Shown piece after piece: positions 1 through 5,966 of a DNA stretch of 6,327 nucleotides (its first letter is position 1; every line of letters starts with the position of its first letter). Made by a program: the position numbers and the translations under genes. The stretch lies in the NCBI GenBank assembly GCA_905209745.1, contig CAJLUG010000058.1, positions 1-6,327 on the forward strand, read 5' to 3'. This DNA comes from an uncultured Mycoplasma sp. Lineage in GTDB: Bacteria > Bacillota_I > Bacilli_A > RF39 > UBA660. The notes under the pieces were generated by a model. The model saw nothing but the letters and a program-made list of their open reading frames with translations. It ran no database searches and had not been told where the DNA came from.

Positions 1-2189
1 GTATCACAACTAATGGTGTAACAAGAGTAAGTGAAGATTACTTTATTATGCCAGGGGAAGATGTTATCATAAAAGCAGAGTGGAGTAAAGTAGGTATTAC
101 CAAATCAATGAATGGAACAGTCAATGATATGGGTGATCCTATCATGAAAAGTTATACATCATCTAGTAATACAGATTATCATAGTAGTACCTATAAGAGT
201 AAAGTCACATCAATTGTAACAAAAGATAATATGGAAATACCACCTACAGCAATCGAATGGTGGGATGTAAGTGCAGCAGGAGATGGAAGTGTAATCGCCT
301 ATATCGAAGATGATGGAAGAGGAACAGGTACCTACAAAGTAACAATAGGAGCACAAGGAAATATTATTGCAAACCCTGATTCTAGTTATTTATTTTATAG
401 TTTTGAAAATGTCGAAAGTATAGATTTAACGTATTTAAACACAAGTCAAGTAACAAATATGAGTTCTATGTTTAGGGAATGTATCAGTCTTACCTGTCTT
501 GACATAAGTAGTTTTGATACGAGTCAAGTAACAACTATGAATCGTATGTTTTTTGATTTACGTTTGTTGGAAACTTTAGATGTAAAGATTTTTGATACTT
601 CGAAAGTAACTAGTATGTCGTATATGTTTGGTAATGCTACTGAAGTTGCAAACGCTCCAGTTTTAAAAGAGTTGGATTTGAGTAATTTTAACACAAGTCA
701 AGTAAAATATATGAATGGAATGTTCTCAGGACAAAGAAATTTAGAAAAAATAAATTTGTCTTCATTTATTACTTCAAATGTAACCAATATGTCTGCTATG
801 TTTGAATTTTGTAATGATTTGGAAACACTTGATTTAAGTAAATTTGATACATCAAATGTAACCGATATGAATAATATGTTTCAGCAACTACAAAGTTTAT
901 CTAGTTTGGATTTGTCCAATTTTAATACAGCTAAAGTCACTAATATGCGTTACATGTTTGGAATGAGTTCTATTTTGACTGACTTAAATATTAAAGGATT
1001 TGATACATCAAATGTAACCGATATGAGTTATATGTTTTATATGGTTGATATTCCAATTATAAATCTAAGCCATTTTAACACAGGTAAAGTACAAGATATG
1101 GGAGGTATGTTTAGGGATTGTGAAAGCACTCAAATTATATTAGGTTCGTTTGATACATCAAGTGTAACCGATATGTCCCAAATGTTTGAAAGTTGTAGTA
1201 GTCTTACAAATTTAGATTTAAGTAATTTTGATACTAGTCAAGTAACAACTATGGGTTCTATGTTTGATTCTTGTAGCAGTCTCACTAGTCTGGATTTAAG
1301 TAACTTTGATACTAGTCAAGTAACGGATATGGACGAGATGTTTTCTGGATGTCGTAATCTTCCAAGTTTAGATGTAAGCAGTTTTAATACGAGTCGGGTA
1401 ACTACTATGAATAATATGTTTTGGATGTGTAGAAGTCTAACCAGTCTAGATGTAAGTGATTTTGATACTAGTCAAGTAACAAATATGGTTGGTATGTTTT
1501 CTGATTGTAAGGCTCTTACCAATATAGATGTAAGTAAGTTTGATACAAGTAAATTGACTTCTATGAATGCTATGTTTAGTAATTGCGATAGTCTTACCAG
1601 TCTGGATGTCAGCAATTTTGATACGAGTCAAGTAACTACTATGACTAGAATGTTTTCTGGATGTCGTAATCTTCCAAGTTTAGATGTAAGCAGTTTTAAT
1701 ACAAGTAAAGTAACAAATATGGACAGTATGTTTGCAATGAATAATACAGCCTCCTCAACTAGTTCAGATACAAAATTAACTAATATTATATTTGGTGATA
1801 ATTGGAATACAAGTCAAGTGACAGATATGAGTTATATGTTTTCTGGAAGTGATGCTTTAACAAGTCTGGATGTAAGTCGTTTTGATATAAGTCAAGTAAC
1901 AAATATGAGTGGTATGTTTTCTGGATGTAATAAATTAACTAATCTTAATTTGAGCAATTTTGATACCAGCCAAGTAACAGATATGAGTTATATGTTTTCT
2001 TATTGTAAAAGTTTAACAAACTTAGATATGCGCAATGCAACTTTTAACGCAACAAGTTATTCATCTATGTTTAGCAGTATTACAAGCGGAATAAACATCA
2101 TCGTAAAAGATACAACGGCGAAAACATGGATAGAAGCAAGACTTAGTGATGTAAATCGTACTGGAACCGTCACAATCGCCAGTGCCTAA
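1..2189 (+). CDS. BspA-like surface/secreted protein with DUF285 repeats (5' partial)
   Basis: The reading frame is already open at the window's left edge (codons from position 3), so the ATG at 48 is internal and the N-terminus, including any signal peptide, is missing. The first residues end in FIMPGEDVIIKAEW, which looks like the tail of an InlB-type/Flg_new (Listeria-Bacteroides) repeat. A linker follows (WDVSAAGDGSVIAYIEDDG and onward), then about 20 DUF285 repeats of 26 residues with the consensus LDLSNFDTSQVTDMSYMF plus a variable tail, and a degenerate last unit. The C-terminus (TAKTWIEARLSDVNRTGTVTIA) is of the kind that closes such proteins. There is no LPXTG motif and no C-terminal hydrophobic anchor, so attachment must be N-terminal, non-covalent or absent. 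Family members are extracellular proteins implicated in adhesion and host contact; that role is inferred here. The gene stands apart from its downstream neighbours, being followed by a terminator and a fresh promoter. Confidence 0.9.
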   Translation, partial: ITTNGVTRVSEDYFIMPGEDVIIKAEWSKVGITKSMNGTVNDMGDPIMKSYTSSSNTDYHSSTYKSKVTSIVTKDNMEIPPTAIEWWDVSAAGDGSVIAYIEDDGRGTGTYKVTIGAQGNIIANPDSSYLFYSFENVESIDLTYLNTSQVTNMSSMFRECISLTCLDISSFDTSQVTTMNRMFFDLRLLETLDVKIFDTSKVTSMSYMFGNATEVANAPVLKELDLSNFNTSQVKYMNGMFSGQRNLEKINLSSFITSNVTNMSAMFEFCNDLETLDLSKFDTSNVTDMNNMFQQLQSLSSLDLSNFNTAKVTNMRYMFGMSSILTDLNIKGFDTSNVTDMSYMFYMVDIPIINLSHFNTGKVQDMGGMFRDCESTQIILGSFDTSSVTDMSQMFESCSSLTNLDLSNFDTSQVTTMGSMFDSCSSLTSLDLSNFDTSQVTDMDEMFSGCRNLPSLDVSSFNTSRVTTMNNMFWMCRSLTSLDVSDFDTSQVTNMVGMFSDCKALTNIDVSKFDTSKLTSMNAMFSNCDSLTSLDVSNFDTSQVTTMTRMFSGCRNLPSLDVSSFNTSKVTNMDSMFAMNNTASSTSSDTKLTNIIFGDNWNTSQVTDMSYMFSGSDALTSLDVSRFDISQVTNMSGMFSGCNKLTNLNLSNFDTSQVTDMSYMFSYCKSLTNLDMRNATFNATSYSSMFSSITSGINIIVKDTTAKTWIEARLSDVNRTGTVTIASA
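420..2096 (+). repeat. tandem 78-bp coding repeats (about 20 DUF285 units plus a degenerate one)
   Basis: The units start at the LD/IN/LN residues and recur mostly every 26 codons, with conserved F-[DN]-T-S-x-V-T-x-M-x-x-MF. Unit 3 and unit 17 carry insertions (NATEVANAP and NNTASSTSSDTK), and unit 18 begins irregularly (IIFGDNWNTSQ). A cysteine follows MF by three residues in 12 of the 20 units, including eight consecutive ones (units 9-16). The last unit, from 2022, keeps only its MF core. The segments 1338-1390 and 1650-1702 are identical over 53 bases and lie 312 bases apart, exactly four units. Confidence 0.88.
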
Positions 2190-2212
2190 GGATAGATTTT
2201 TCTATCCTTTTT
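2188..2212 (+). terminator. intrinsic terminator of the BspA-like gene
   Basis: GGATAGA (2190-2196) pairs perfectly with TCTATCC (2201-2207) around a TTTT loop. Two A-T pairs from the TAA stop codon extend the stem, and T2208-T2212 form the run. The hairpin therefore begins inside the stop codon. Confidence 0.85.
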
Positions 2213-2226
2213 GGTTTCTTGCATAC

Positions 2227-2254
2227 TTGACGAAAAAGCAATATATAGTATAAT
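2227..2254 (+). promoter_or_regulatory. sigma-A-type promoter of the membrane protein gene
   Basis: TTGACG (2227-2232) and a perfect TATAAT (2249-2254) are separated by 16 bases. The expected start of transcription is near 2261, giving a leader of only about 18 bases before the ATG at 2279. It follows directly on the terminator of the preceding gene. Confidence 0.8.
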
Positions 2255-2266
2255 ATAAAAGTATAA

Positions 2267-2273
2267 GAGGTGA
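2267..2273 (+). promoter_or_regulatory. ribosome binding site deciding the start at 2279
   Basis: GAGGTGA lies five bases before ATG 2279. A GTG at 2270, in the same frame, is part of this ribosome site, so it is an unlikely start codon. Confidence 0.75.
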
Positions 2274-2278
2274 TTCAA

Positions 2279-2809
2279 ATGGTCTTGAAAAAAGGTAGAG
2301 CATTTCCTATCATCATCACGGTTATATTAATCATAATTATTGTTTATTTATTCGCAAATATTAAACAACCATATGTAGAATGTAGTAATACAACTACCAA
2401 TAGTTTAGGTATCGAAATAACAGAAAATATTAAAGTAGATTTAAGCAACAATAATATTAGTAAAATGGATTTAACCAAAACCATCGTTTTACCAGAAAAT
2501 TACTTAACAGAAGAAAAAAACTATTTATCTACGCTAAATTATGCTCTAGAAAATTCTTATGAATATTTACCAAAAAAAACAGTAGAGTTAAATCAAGAGT
2601 CAGATAGAGTCATTGCCCATATAACAGTAGAAGATGATGAAACCGTCATTTTAAATAATATTGAATTTATCGATGGAGATAGTGGCCTACAAATCATGAT
2701 TAACGCCAATACCAAAGCTCCAGATGTCGTAACTCTACAAGTAGGAGATTCCTATACCGAAGGAGAATTTATGACGCATATGAAAAACAACGGTTATTCA
2801 TGTAAATAA
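2279..2809 (+). CDS. single-pass membrane protein of unknown function with two extracytoplasmic cysteines
   Basis: This 176-residue protein starts at ATG 2279, supported by GAGGTGA just upstream; the in-frame GTG at 2270 lies within that ribosome site. A short basic N-terminus (KKGR) is followed by one strongly hydrophobic helix at about residues 9-27. The rest (about 30-176) should face outside, by the positive-inside rule. This domain has exactly two cysteines, C35 just after the membrane and C175 next to the end (NNGYSCK), well placed for a disulfide closing the domain. The pattern C-x-T-x-T followed by TENIKVDL vaguely recalls YehR/DUF1307-type lipoproteins, but there is no lipobox and I do not assign it. 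It has its own promoter, and a hairpin at 2808-2828 follows. I do not recognise a function. Confidence 0.85.
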   Translation: MVLKKGRAFPIIITVILIIIIVYLFANIKQPYVECSNTTTNSLGIEITENIKVDLSNNNISKMDLTKTIVLPENYLTEEKNYLSTLNYALENSYEYLPKKTVELNQESDRVIAHITVEDDETVILNNIEFIDGDSGLQIMINANTKAPDVVTLQVGDSYTEGEFMTHMKNNGYSCK

Positions 2810-2828
2810 AGGGCAGTATGCTCTTTTT
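2808..2828 (+). terminator. terminator or attenuator-like hairpin between the membrane protein gene and the alarmone synthetase gene
   Basis: AAAGGGCA (2808-2815) pairs with TGCTCTTT (2819-2826), with one G-T pair and a three-base loop. T2824-T2828 form the run. The stem takes in the last two bases of the TAA stop codon. The next gene's ribosome site starts only six bases after the T run, and I see no convincing promoter between, so this is probably a partial terminator that some transcripts read through. Confidence 0.65.
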
Positions 2829-2833
2829 CTATC

Positions 2834-2840
2834 AAGGAGG
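2834..2840 (+). promoter_or_regulatory. strong ribosome binding site of the alarmone synthetase gene
   Basis: AAGGAGG lies seven bases before ATG 2848 and decides the start there. The earlier in-frame ATG at 2818 sits inside the terminator hairpin and has no ribosome site. Confidence 0.85.
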
Positions 2841-2847
2841 AAGAAAA

Positions 2848-3465
2848 ATGGATGGAATAAGTCCCGAGGACTTAGAAAAAACTTTACTAAAATATAAATT
2901 TGCCAAAAAAATATTAGAAGCAGAATTAGAAGTAGTATTAAAAGAATATGAATATAAATATCATAAAAGCCCTATAGAACATATTAAATCAAGAATTAAA
3001 TCAGAAAAAAGTATTATAAAAAAACTAAAAGATCGTGGATATGAAGTAAATATTGAAAACGTCGAAAACCATATTCATGATATTGTAGGATTTCGTATTA
3101 TATGTTCCTTTTTATCAGATGTATATGATATTGTTGATGTCATTAAGAAATCTAAAAACTTTAAAATAAAAGATGAAAGTGACTATATTAGAAATCCTAA
3201 AGAATCAGGATATAGTAGTTATCACTTAAATGTCTTAGTACCAGTACACTTAGAAGGAAGTCTACAATATGTAGAAGCAGAGATTCAAATTAGAACCATG
3301 GCTATGGACTTTTGGGCAACACTAGATCACAAACTAAGATATAAATTACCAGAAGATATTCCAGTACATTTACAAAGAGAACTATTATCTTGTTCTGATG
3401 AAATAAAAGTAATTGATACAAAAATGCAACGATTATATGACATAGTAAAAAAGTATACAGATTAG
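2848..3465 (+). CDS. relP: small alarmone synthetase, (p)ppGpp synthetase of the RelP/YwaC type
   Basis: This 205-residue cytoplasmic enzyme transfers pyrophosphate from ATP to the 3'-OH of GDP or GTP, making the stringent-response alarmones. It is a synthetase domain only: there is no HD hydrolase domain and no TGS or ACT domain, and the length is usual for small alarmone synthetases. Visible motifs are SRIKSEKS (R49, ATP side), HIHDIVGFRIIC (D78, G81, R83), the G-loop DYIRNPKESGYSSYH (112-126), and EIQIRTMAMDFW (E145, Q147, R149) followed by LDHKLRYK. The stretches PIEH-KSR-KS and HIHDI-G-RIICSF-SD match my memory of B. subtilis YwaC better than YjbM/RelQ, so the symbol is tentative within that pair. 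Two departures are S123 where GYRS is common and D160 where EH is usual. The start at 2848 follows AAGGAGG. A 63-codon gene lies 20 bases downstream, probably on the same transcript. Confidence 0.92.
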   Translation: MDGISPEDLEKTLLKYKFAKKILEAELEVVLKEYEYKYHKSPIEHIKSRIKSEKSIIKKLKDRGYEVNIENVENHIHDIVGFRIICSFLSDVYDIVDVIKKSKNFKIKDESDYIRNPKESGYSSYHLNVLVPVHLEGSLQYVEAEIQIRTMAMDFWATLDHKLRYKLPEDIPVHLQRELLSCSDEIKVIDTKMQRLYDIVKKYTD

Positions 3466-3485
3466 AAGAAAAGTAGAGGTAAATT

Positions 3486-3677
3486 ATGAATTATATGCTT
3501 GAAAAACTAGAAAAGTTAGAAAATAAAGATGCTATATTAAACGCAGGATATAAAATAGTAGACGACTTATTAAAAAATAGTAACTTAAATGATAGTGAAA
3601 AATTAATGGCTATAGAATTAGCGATGGCGAAATTAAATTATGAACTTTATCATATTAGTGGAGATGAAAATGCTTAA
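3486..3677 (+). CDS. small hypothetical protein downstream of the alarmone synthetase
   Basis: This 63-residue protein has AGAGGT (3475-3480) five bases before its ATG, lies 20 bases after the alarmone synthetase gene and ends in its own terminator, so it is very likely translated and co-transcribed. It is charged (many K, E, D) and appears mostly helical, with two helix-prone halves (MLEKLEKLENKDAILNAGY and SEKLMAIELAMAKLNYELY). It has no cysteine, signal peptide or membrane segment, so it should be cytoplasmic. I recognise no family. The position allows a partner or regulator of the synthetase, possibly antitoxin-like, but nothing in the sequence itself shows that. Confidence 0.75.
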   Translation: MNYMLEKLEKLENKDAILNAGYKIVDDLLKNSNLNDSEKLMAIELAMAKLNYELYHISGDENA

Positions 3678-3694
3678 AAGCATTTTTTCTTTTT
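3667..3694 (+). terminator. intrinsic terminator of the alarmone synthetase / small-gene unit
   Basis: AAAATGCTT (3667-3675) is complementary to AAGCATTTT (3678-3686), followed by T3683-T3688, one C, and T3690-T3694. The stem includes the last codons and the TAA stop of the small gene. Confidence 0.8.
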
Positions 3695-3712
3695 CTAAAA
3701 CTATGATAAAAT
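3685..3712 (+). promoter_or_regulatory. possible weak promoter of the cysteine desulfurase gene
   Basis: A -10-like TATGAT (3702-3707) overlaps TAAAAT (3707-3712). The only -35 candidate is poor: TTTTCT at 3685-3690, 16 bases before TAAAAT and inside the preceding terminator's T run. A promoter is expected here because a terminator lies just upstream, but the exact elements are uncertain. Confidence 0.4.
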
Positions 3713-3736
3713 ATAGAAAGGAAAGAAGGATGATGT

Positions 3737-4873
3737 ATGATATATTTAGACTATAGTGCCACAACACCAGTAGAGGAAAGTGTTTTAAATAGTTTTGTAG
3801 AAACAACAAAAAAAATGATTGGAAACCCTAATTCTCTACATAAATTAGGAACAGATGCGAAAGCTTTAATTGATGCCGCAACAAAACAAATTGCTAGTAT
3901 TTTAGGAGTAAAAAAAGAAGAAATTATCTATACTTCAGGAGCCAGTGAAGCAAATAATACAGCGATTAAAGGAATTTGTCTAAAATATCAAAATAGAGGA
4001 AAACATATTATCACAACAAGACTAGAACATTCTTCTGTAATAGAACCTTTAAACTATTTAAAAAACTTAGGCTTTGAAATAGAATATGTAAACCTAACAG
4101 AAGACGGAAAAGTAGATTTAGATGATTTAAAGAAAAAATTAAGAGACGATACAATCTTAGTAACGATTACTAGTATGAATAGTGAACTTGGAATTAGAGA
4201 ACCAATCGATGAAATAGGAAAATTATTAAAAGACTATCCAAAAGTATTTTTTCATTCTGATATTACGCAAAGTATAGGTAAAGAAAAAATAAATTTAGAA
4301 AATGTAGATTTAGCTAGTCTTTCTGCGCAAAAGTTTTATGGCATGAAAGGAATAGGTGCCTTAATAAAAAAAGAAAATATTGTAATAGAGCCACTAATTC
4401 ATGGAGGAAAATCAACAACCAAAGATAGAAGTGGAACACCGGCAACACCTTTGATTGTTTCTATGGCAAAAGCCCTACGACTAGCATCTGAAAACCTAGA
4501 AGAAAAAGAAAAAAAAGTAAAAGAACTAAACGAGTATTTAAGAGGTGAACTAGAAAAAGCATCGATTACTATAAATAGTCCAAAAGATGCAATTCCTAAT
4601 ATTTTAAATATTAGTATTGAAAATATAAAACCAGAAACAATATTACATGCCCTAGAAGAAAAAGATATATATATATCAACCAAAACAGCTTGTAGTAGTA
4701 ATAAAAATATATCAGATGCTGTCTTAGCACTTACCAAATCAGAAGAAAAAGCAAGCCATAGTCTAAGAATAAGTATCTCTTATAAAACAACCAAAGAAGA
4801 ATTAGAAACATTTGTCAAAGAATTAGTAAAAATAAGAAACGAGTTGAGTAAATTATATGTTAAAAAAGATTAA
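3737..4873 (+). CDS. cysteine desulfurase family protein (NifS/IscS-like, class V aminotransferase fold)
   Basis: This 378-residue PLP enzyme is of usual length. Family members take sulfur from L-cysteine as an enzyme persulfide for Fe-S clusters, thiolated tRNA or thiamine. Motifs in order: MIYLDYSATTP at the start, GNPNSLH (29-35), TSGASEANN (66-74), LEHSS (96-100, H98 stacking on PLP), FFHSDITQSIGK (171-182, D175 and Q178), SAQKFYGMKG (196-205, PLP lysine K199), RSGT (231-234), TACSS (317-321, catalytic C319) and LRIS (R344). The residue before K199 is Q, whereas IscS and NifS have H, and SMNSELG departs from the usual NNE-G. The start is ATG 3737, six bases after AAGGA; the nearby ATGs at 3730 and 3733 are in another frame. 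No thiI, iscU or sufU is adjacent. The gene overlaps the CPHC protein gene by 17 bases, suggesting one operon with translational coupling. The sulfur acceptor is unknown. Confidence 0.9.
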   Translation: MIYLDYSATTPVEESVLNSFVETTKKMIGNPNSLHKLGTDAKALIDAATKQIASILGVKKEEIIYTSGASEANNTAIKGICLKYQNRGKHIITTRLEHSSVIEPLNYLKNLGFEIEYVNLTEDGKVDLDDLKKKLRDDTILVTITSMNSELGIREPIDEIGKLLKDYPKVFFHSDITQSIGKEKINLENVDLASLSAQKFYGMKGIGALIKKENIVIEPLIHGGKSTTKDRSGTPATPLIVSMAKALRLASENLEEKEKKVKELNEYLRGELEKASITINSPKDAIPNILNISIENIKPETILHALEEKDIYISTKTACSSNKNISDAVLALTKSEEKASHSLRISISYKTTKEELETFVKELVKIRNELSKLYVKKD

Positions 4874-5921
4874 GATCTTTCTCCTACTAATTACTTTATT
4901 CATAGTAGGAATACCAAACGTAGAAGCCAAAGAAAAAGTAAATTTATATTTATTCTGGGGAGATGGTTGTCCTCATTGTGCTGCCGAAGAAGAATTTTTA
5001 TCTACGATTGAAAATGATTATGATAACTTAACAATTACAAGATATGAAGTATGGAATAACGAAGAAAATGCCCAGTTTTTACAAGAAGTAAGCAGTAAAA
5101 CCAATAAAACCTTAAGAGGAGTACCAGTGACAGTAATAGACGAAACAATCATATCAGGTTTTAGTACCTCAACAGAACAACAGATTAAACGTGCCATTAA
5201 CTACTATAGTGAAAACTCTCATCATGATATTATAGAAGAAATAAAAAATGGTACATACGAAGAAAAAACAGAATTAAAAGATGATGACTTTTTAAAACAA
5301 GAACAAGAATTAACCGAAAATACAACCATGAACTTACCATTACTAAATAAAGTAGATTTAAAAAATAATGATTTATTAACAACAATACCAATACTATCTT
5401 TAATAACAGTAATATCTTTATCATCGTTACTATTACTATCGTTATTATCTGTTATTACAACCCTAAAAGAAAAAAGAACAAAACAAAAACTTCTTCCTAT
5501 ATCATTATTCGTAATAGTAATCACAACAATACTAAATAGTATAGGAAATCTATCCCTAGACTGGATTTTTAAAATCATAATTATTTTAATATCTTTATTA
5601 TTTGTCATATTAAAACTACAAAATAAAGAAATTTCTGAAAGACTAAAAGTAGTATTAATAATTATACTAGCTATCTCTATTGGTATGCTTATAAATAGAG
5701 ACTATATAGAAATCTATAAAACATTAGTAAAAATAGAAAACTTAACTATGATAAAAGAAATATTATATAGTCTTTACTTTATATTCTCTAGTTTAATATA
5801 CTTAACAGCACTAAGTTTTATTGTAATAACCATCTATAAAAAACTACCCCAAAAAATAAAAACTTATCTTCCAACTACAGTATTAGTAATTACTATGTTC
5901 TTAGTAATTTATCTTGATTAA
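4857..5921 (+). CDS. extracytoplasmic CPHC thioredoxin-like domain fused to a six-helix, cysteine-free membrane domain
   Basis: This 354-residue protein begins with a signal sequence (KK, then a hydrophobic core at about 7-19, likely cleaved after VEA at residue 24). A thioredoxin-fold domain (about 25-115) carries LFWGDGCPHC (C38, C41) and the expected cis-proline in RGVPVTVI (P90). CPHC is the DsbA-type active site, so disulfide exchange outside the membrane is the likely chemistry. An acidic linker (about 120-155) leads to LPLLNKVDLKNN and six hydrophobic helices near 174-201, 211-229, 235-254, 263-280, 302-326 and 337-353. I recall the same layout, including LPL-GK-D, from thioredoxin-CcdA/DsbD-type fusions, where the first helix carries an NPC motif; here that place reads ITVISLSSLLLL, and the whole protein has no cysteine outside CPHC. 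The start overlaps the end of the desulfurase gene by 17 bases with only a weak ribosome site, which fits coupling. No clear terminator follows. Confidence 0.87.
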   Translation: MLKKIKIFLLLITLFIVGIPNVEAKEKVNLYLFWGDGCPHCAAEEEFLSTIENDYDNLTITRYEVWNNEENAQFLQEVSSKTNKTLRGVPVTVIDETIISGFSTSTEQQIKRAINYYSENSHHDIIEEIKNGTYEEKTELKDDDFLKQEQELTENTTMNLPLLNKVDLKNNDLLTTIPILSLITVISLSSLLLLSLLSVITTLKEKRTKQKLLPISLFVIVITTILNSIGNLSLDWIFKIIIILISLLFVILKLQNKEISERLKVVLIIILAISIGMLINRDYIEIYKTLVKIENLTMIKEILYSLYFIFSSLIYLTALSFIVITIYKKLPQKIKTYLPTTVLVITMFLVIYLD

Positions 5922-5925
5922 GTAG

Positions 5926-5954
5926 TTTACTTGACCTAAAAAAAAGTGTATAAT
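5926..5954 (+). promoter_or_regulatory. promoter of the DUF1292-like gene
   Basis: A perfect TATAAT lies at 5949-5954. Seventeen bases upstream is TTTACT (5926-5931, four of six matches to TTGACA). The better-looking TTGACC at 5931-5936 is only 12 bases from the -10 and so is badly spaced. Transcription should start near 5961, just before the ribosome site. Confidence 0.6.
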
Positions 5955-5966
5955 ATTTAGTAGAAT

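Noticed and set aside
1446..1631. Minus-strand open frame antisense to the repeats of the BspA-like gene
   Set aside because: It is a mirror of the 78-base repeats on the other strand, with no ribosome site and no recognisable protein.
420..2096. Regular repeats as a possible CRISPR or non-coding satellite array
   Set aside because: The reading frame is unbroken and the repeat period is a whole number of codons with protein-level conservation (DUF285), so this is a coding repeat.
2818..2847. Upstream in-frame ATG at 2818 as the alarmone synthetase start
   Set aside because: It lies within the terminator hairpin with no ribosome site, whereas ATG 2848 follows AAGGAGG at seven bases and gives the family's usual length.
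4664..4677. Perfect palindrome of alternating A and T flanked by G and C
   Set aside because: It lies inside the desulfurase coding sequence and encodes ordinary residues (DIYIS). Alternating AT runs of this length are expected in such AT-rich DNA.
4399..4737. Minus-strand open frame opposite the cysteine desulfurase gene
   Set aside because: It lies wholly within a gene with a full set of catalytic motifs. Its Ser/Phe-rich translation is what AAA/GAA-rich coding DNA gives in reverse.
5222..5608. Minus-strand open frames opposite the thioredoxin-membrane fusion gene
   Set aside because: Low-complexity translations rich in I, N, S, L and V, with no ribosome site and an obvious real gene on the other strand. 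The similar minus-strand frame at 5978-6172 is rejected for the same reason.
5920..5932. Small inverted repeat AAGTA/TACTT after the thioredoxin-like gene as a terminator
   Set aside because: The stem is only five weak pairs and is followed by an A run, with no T run. It overlaps the promoter of the next gene.
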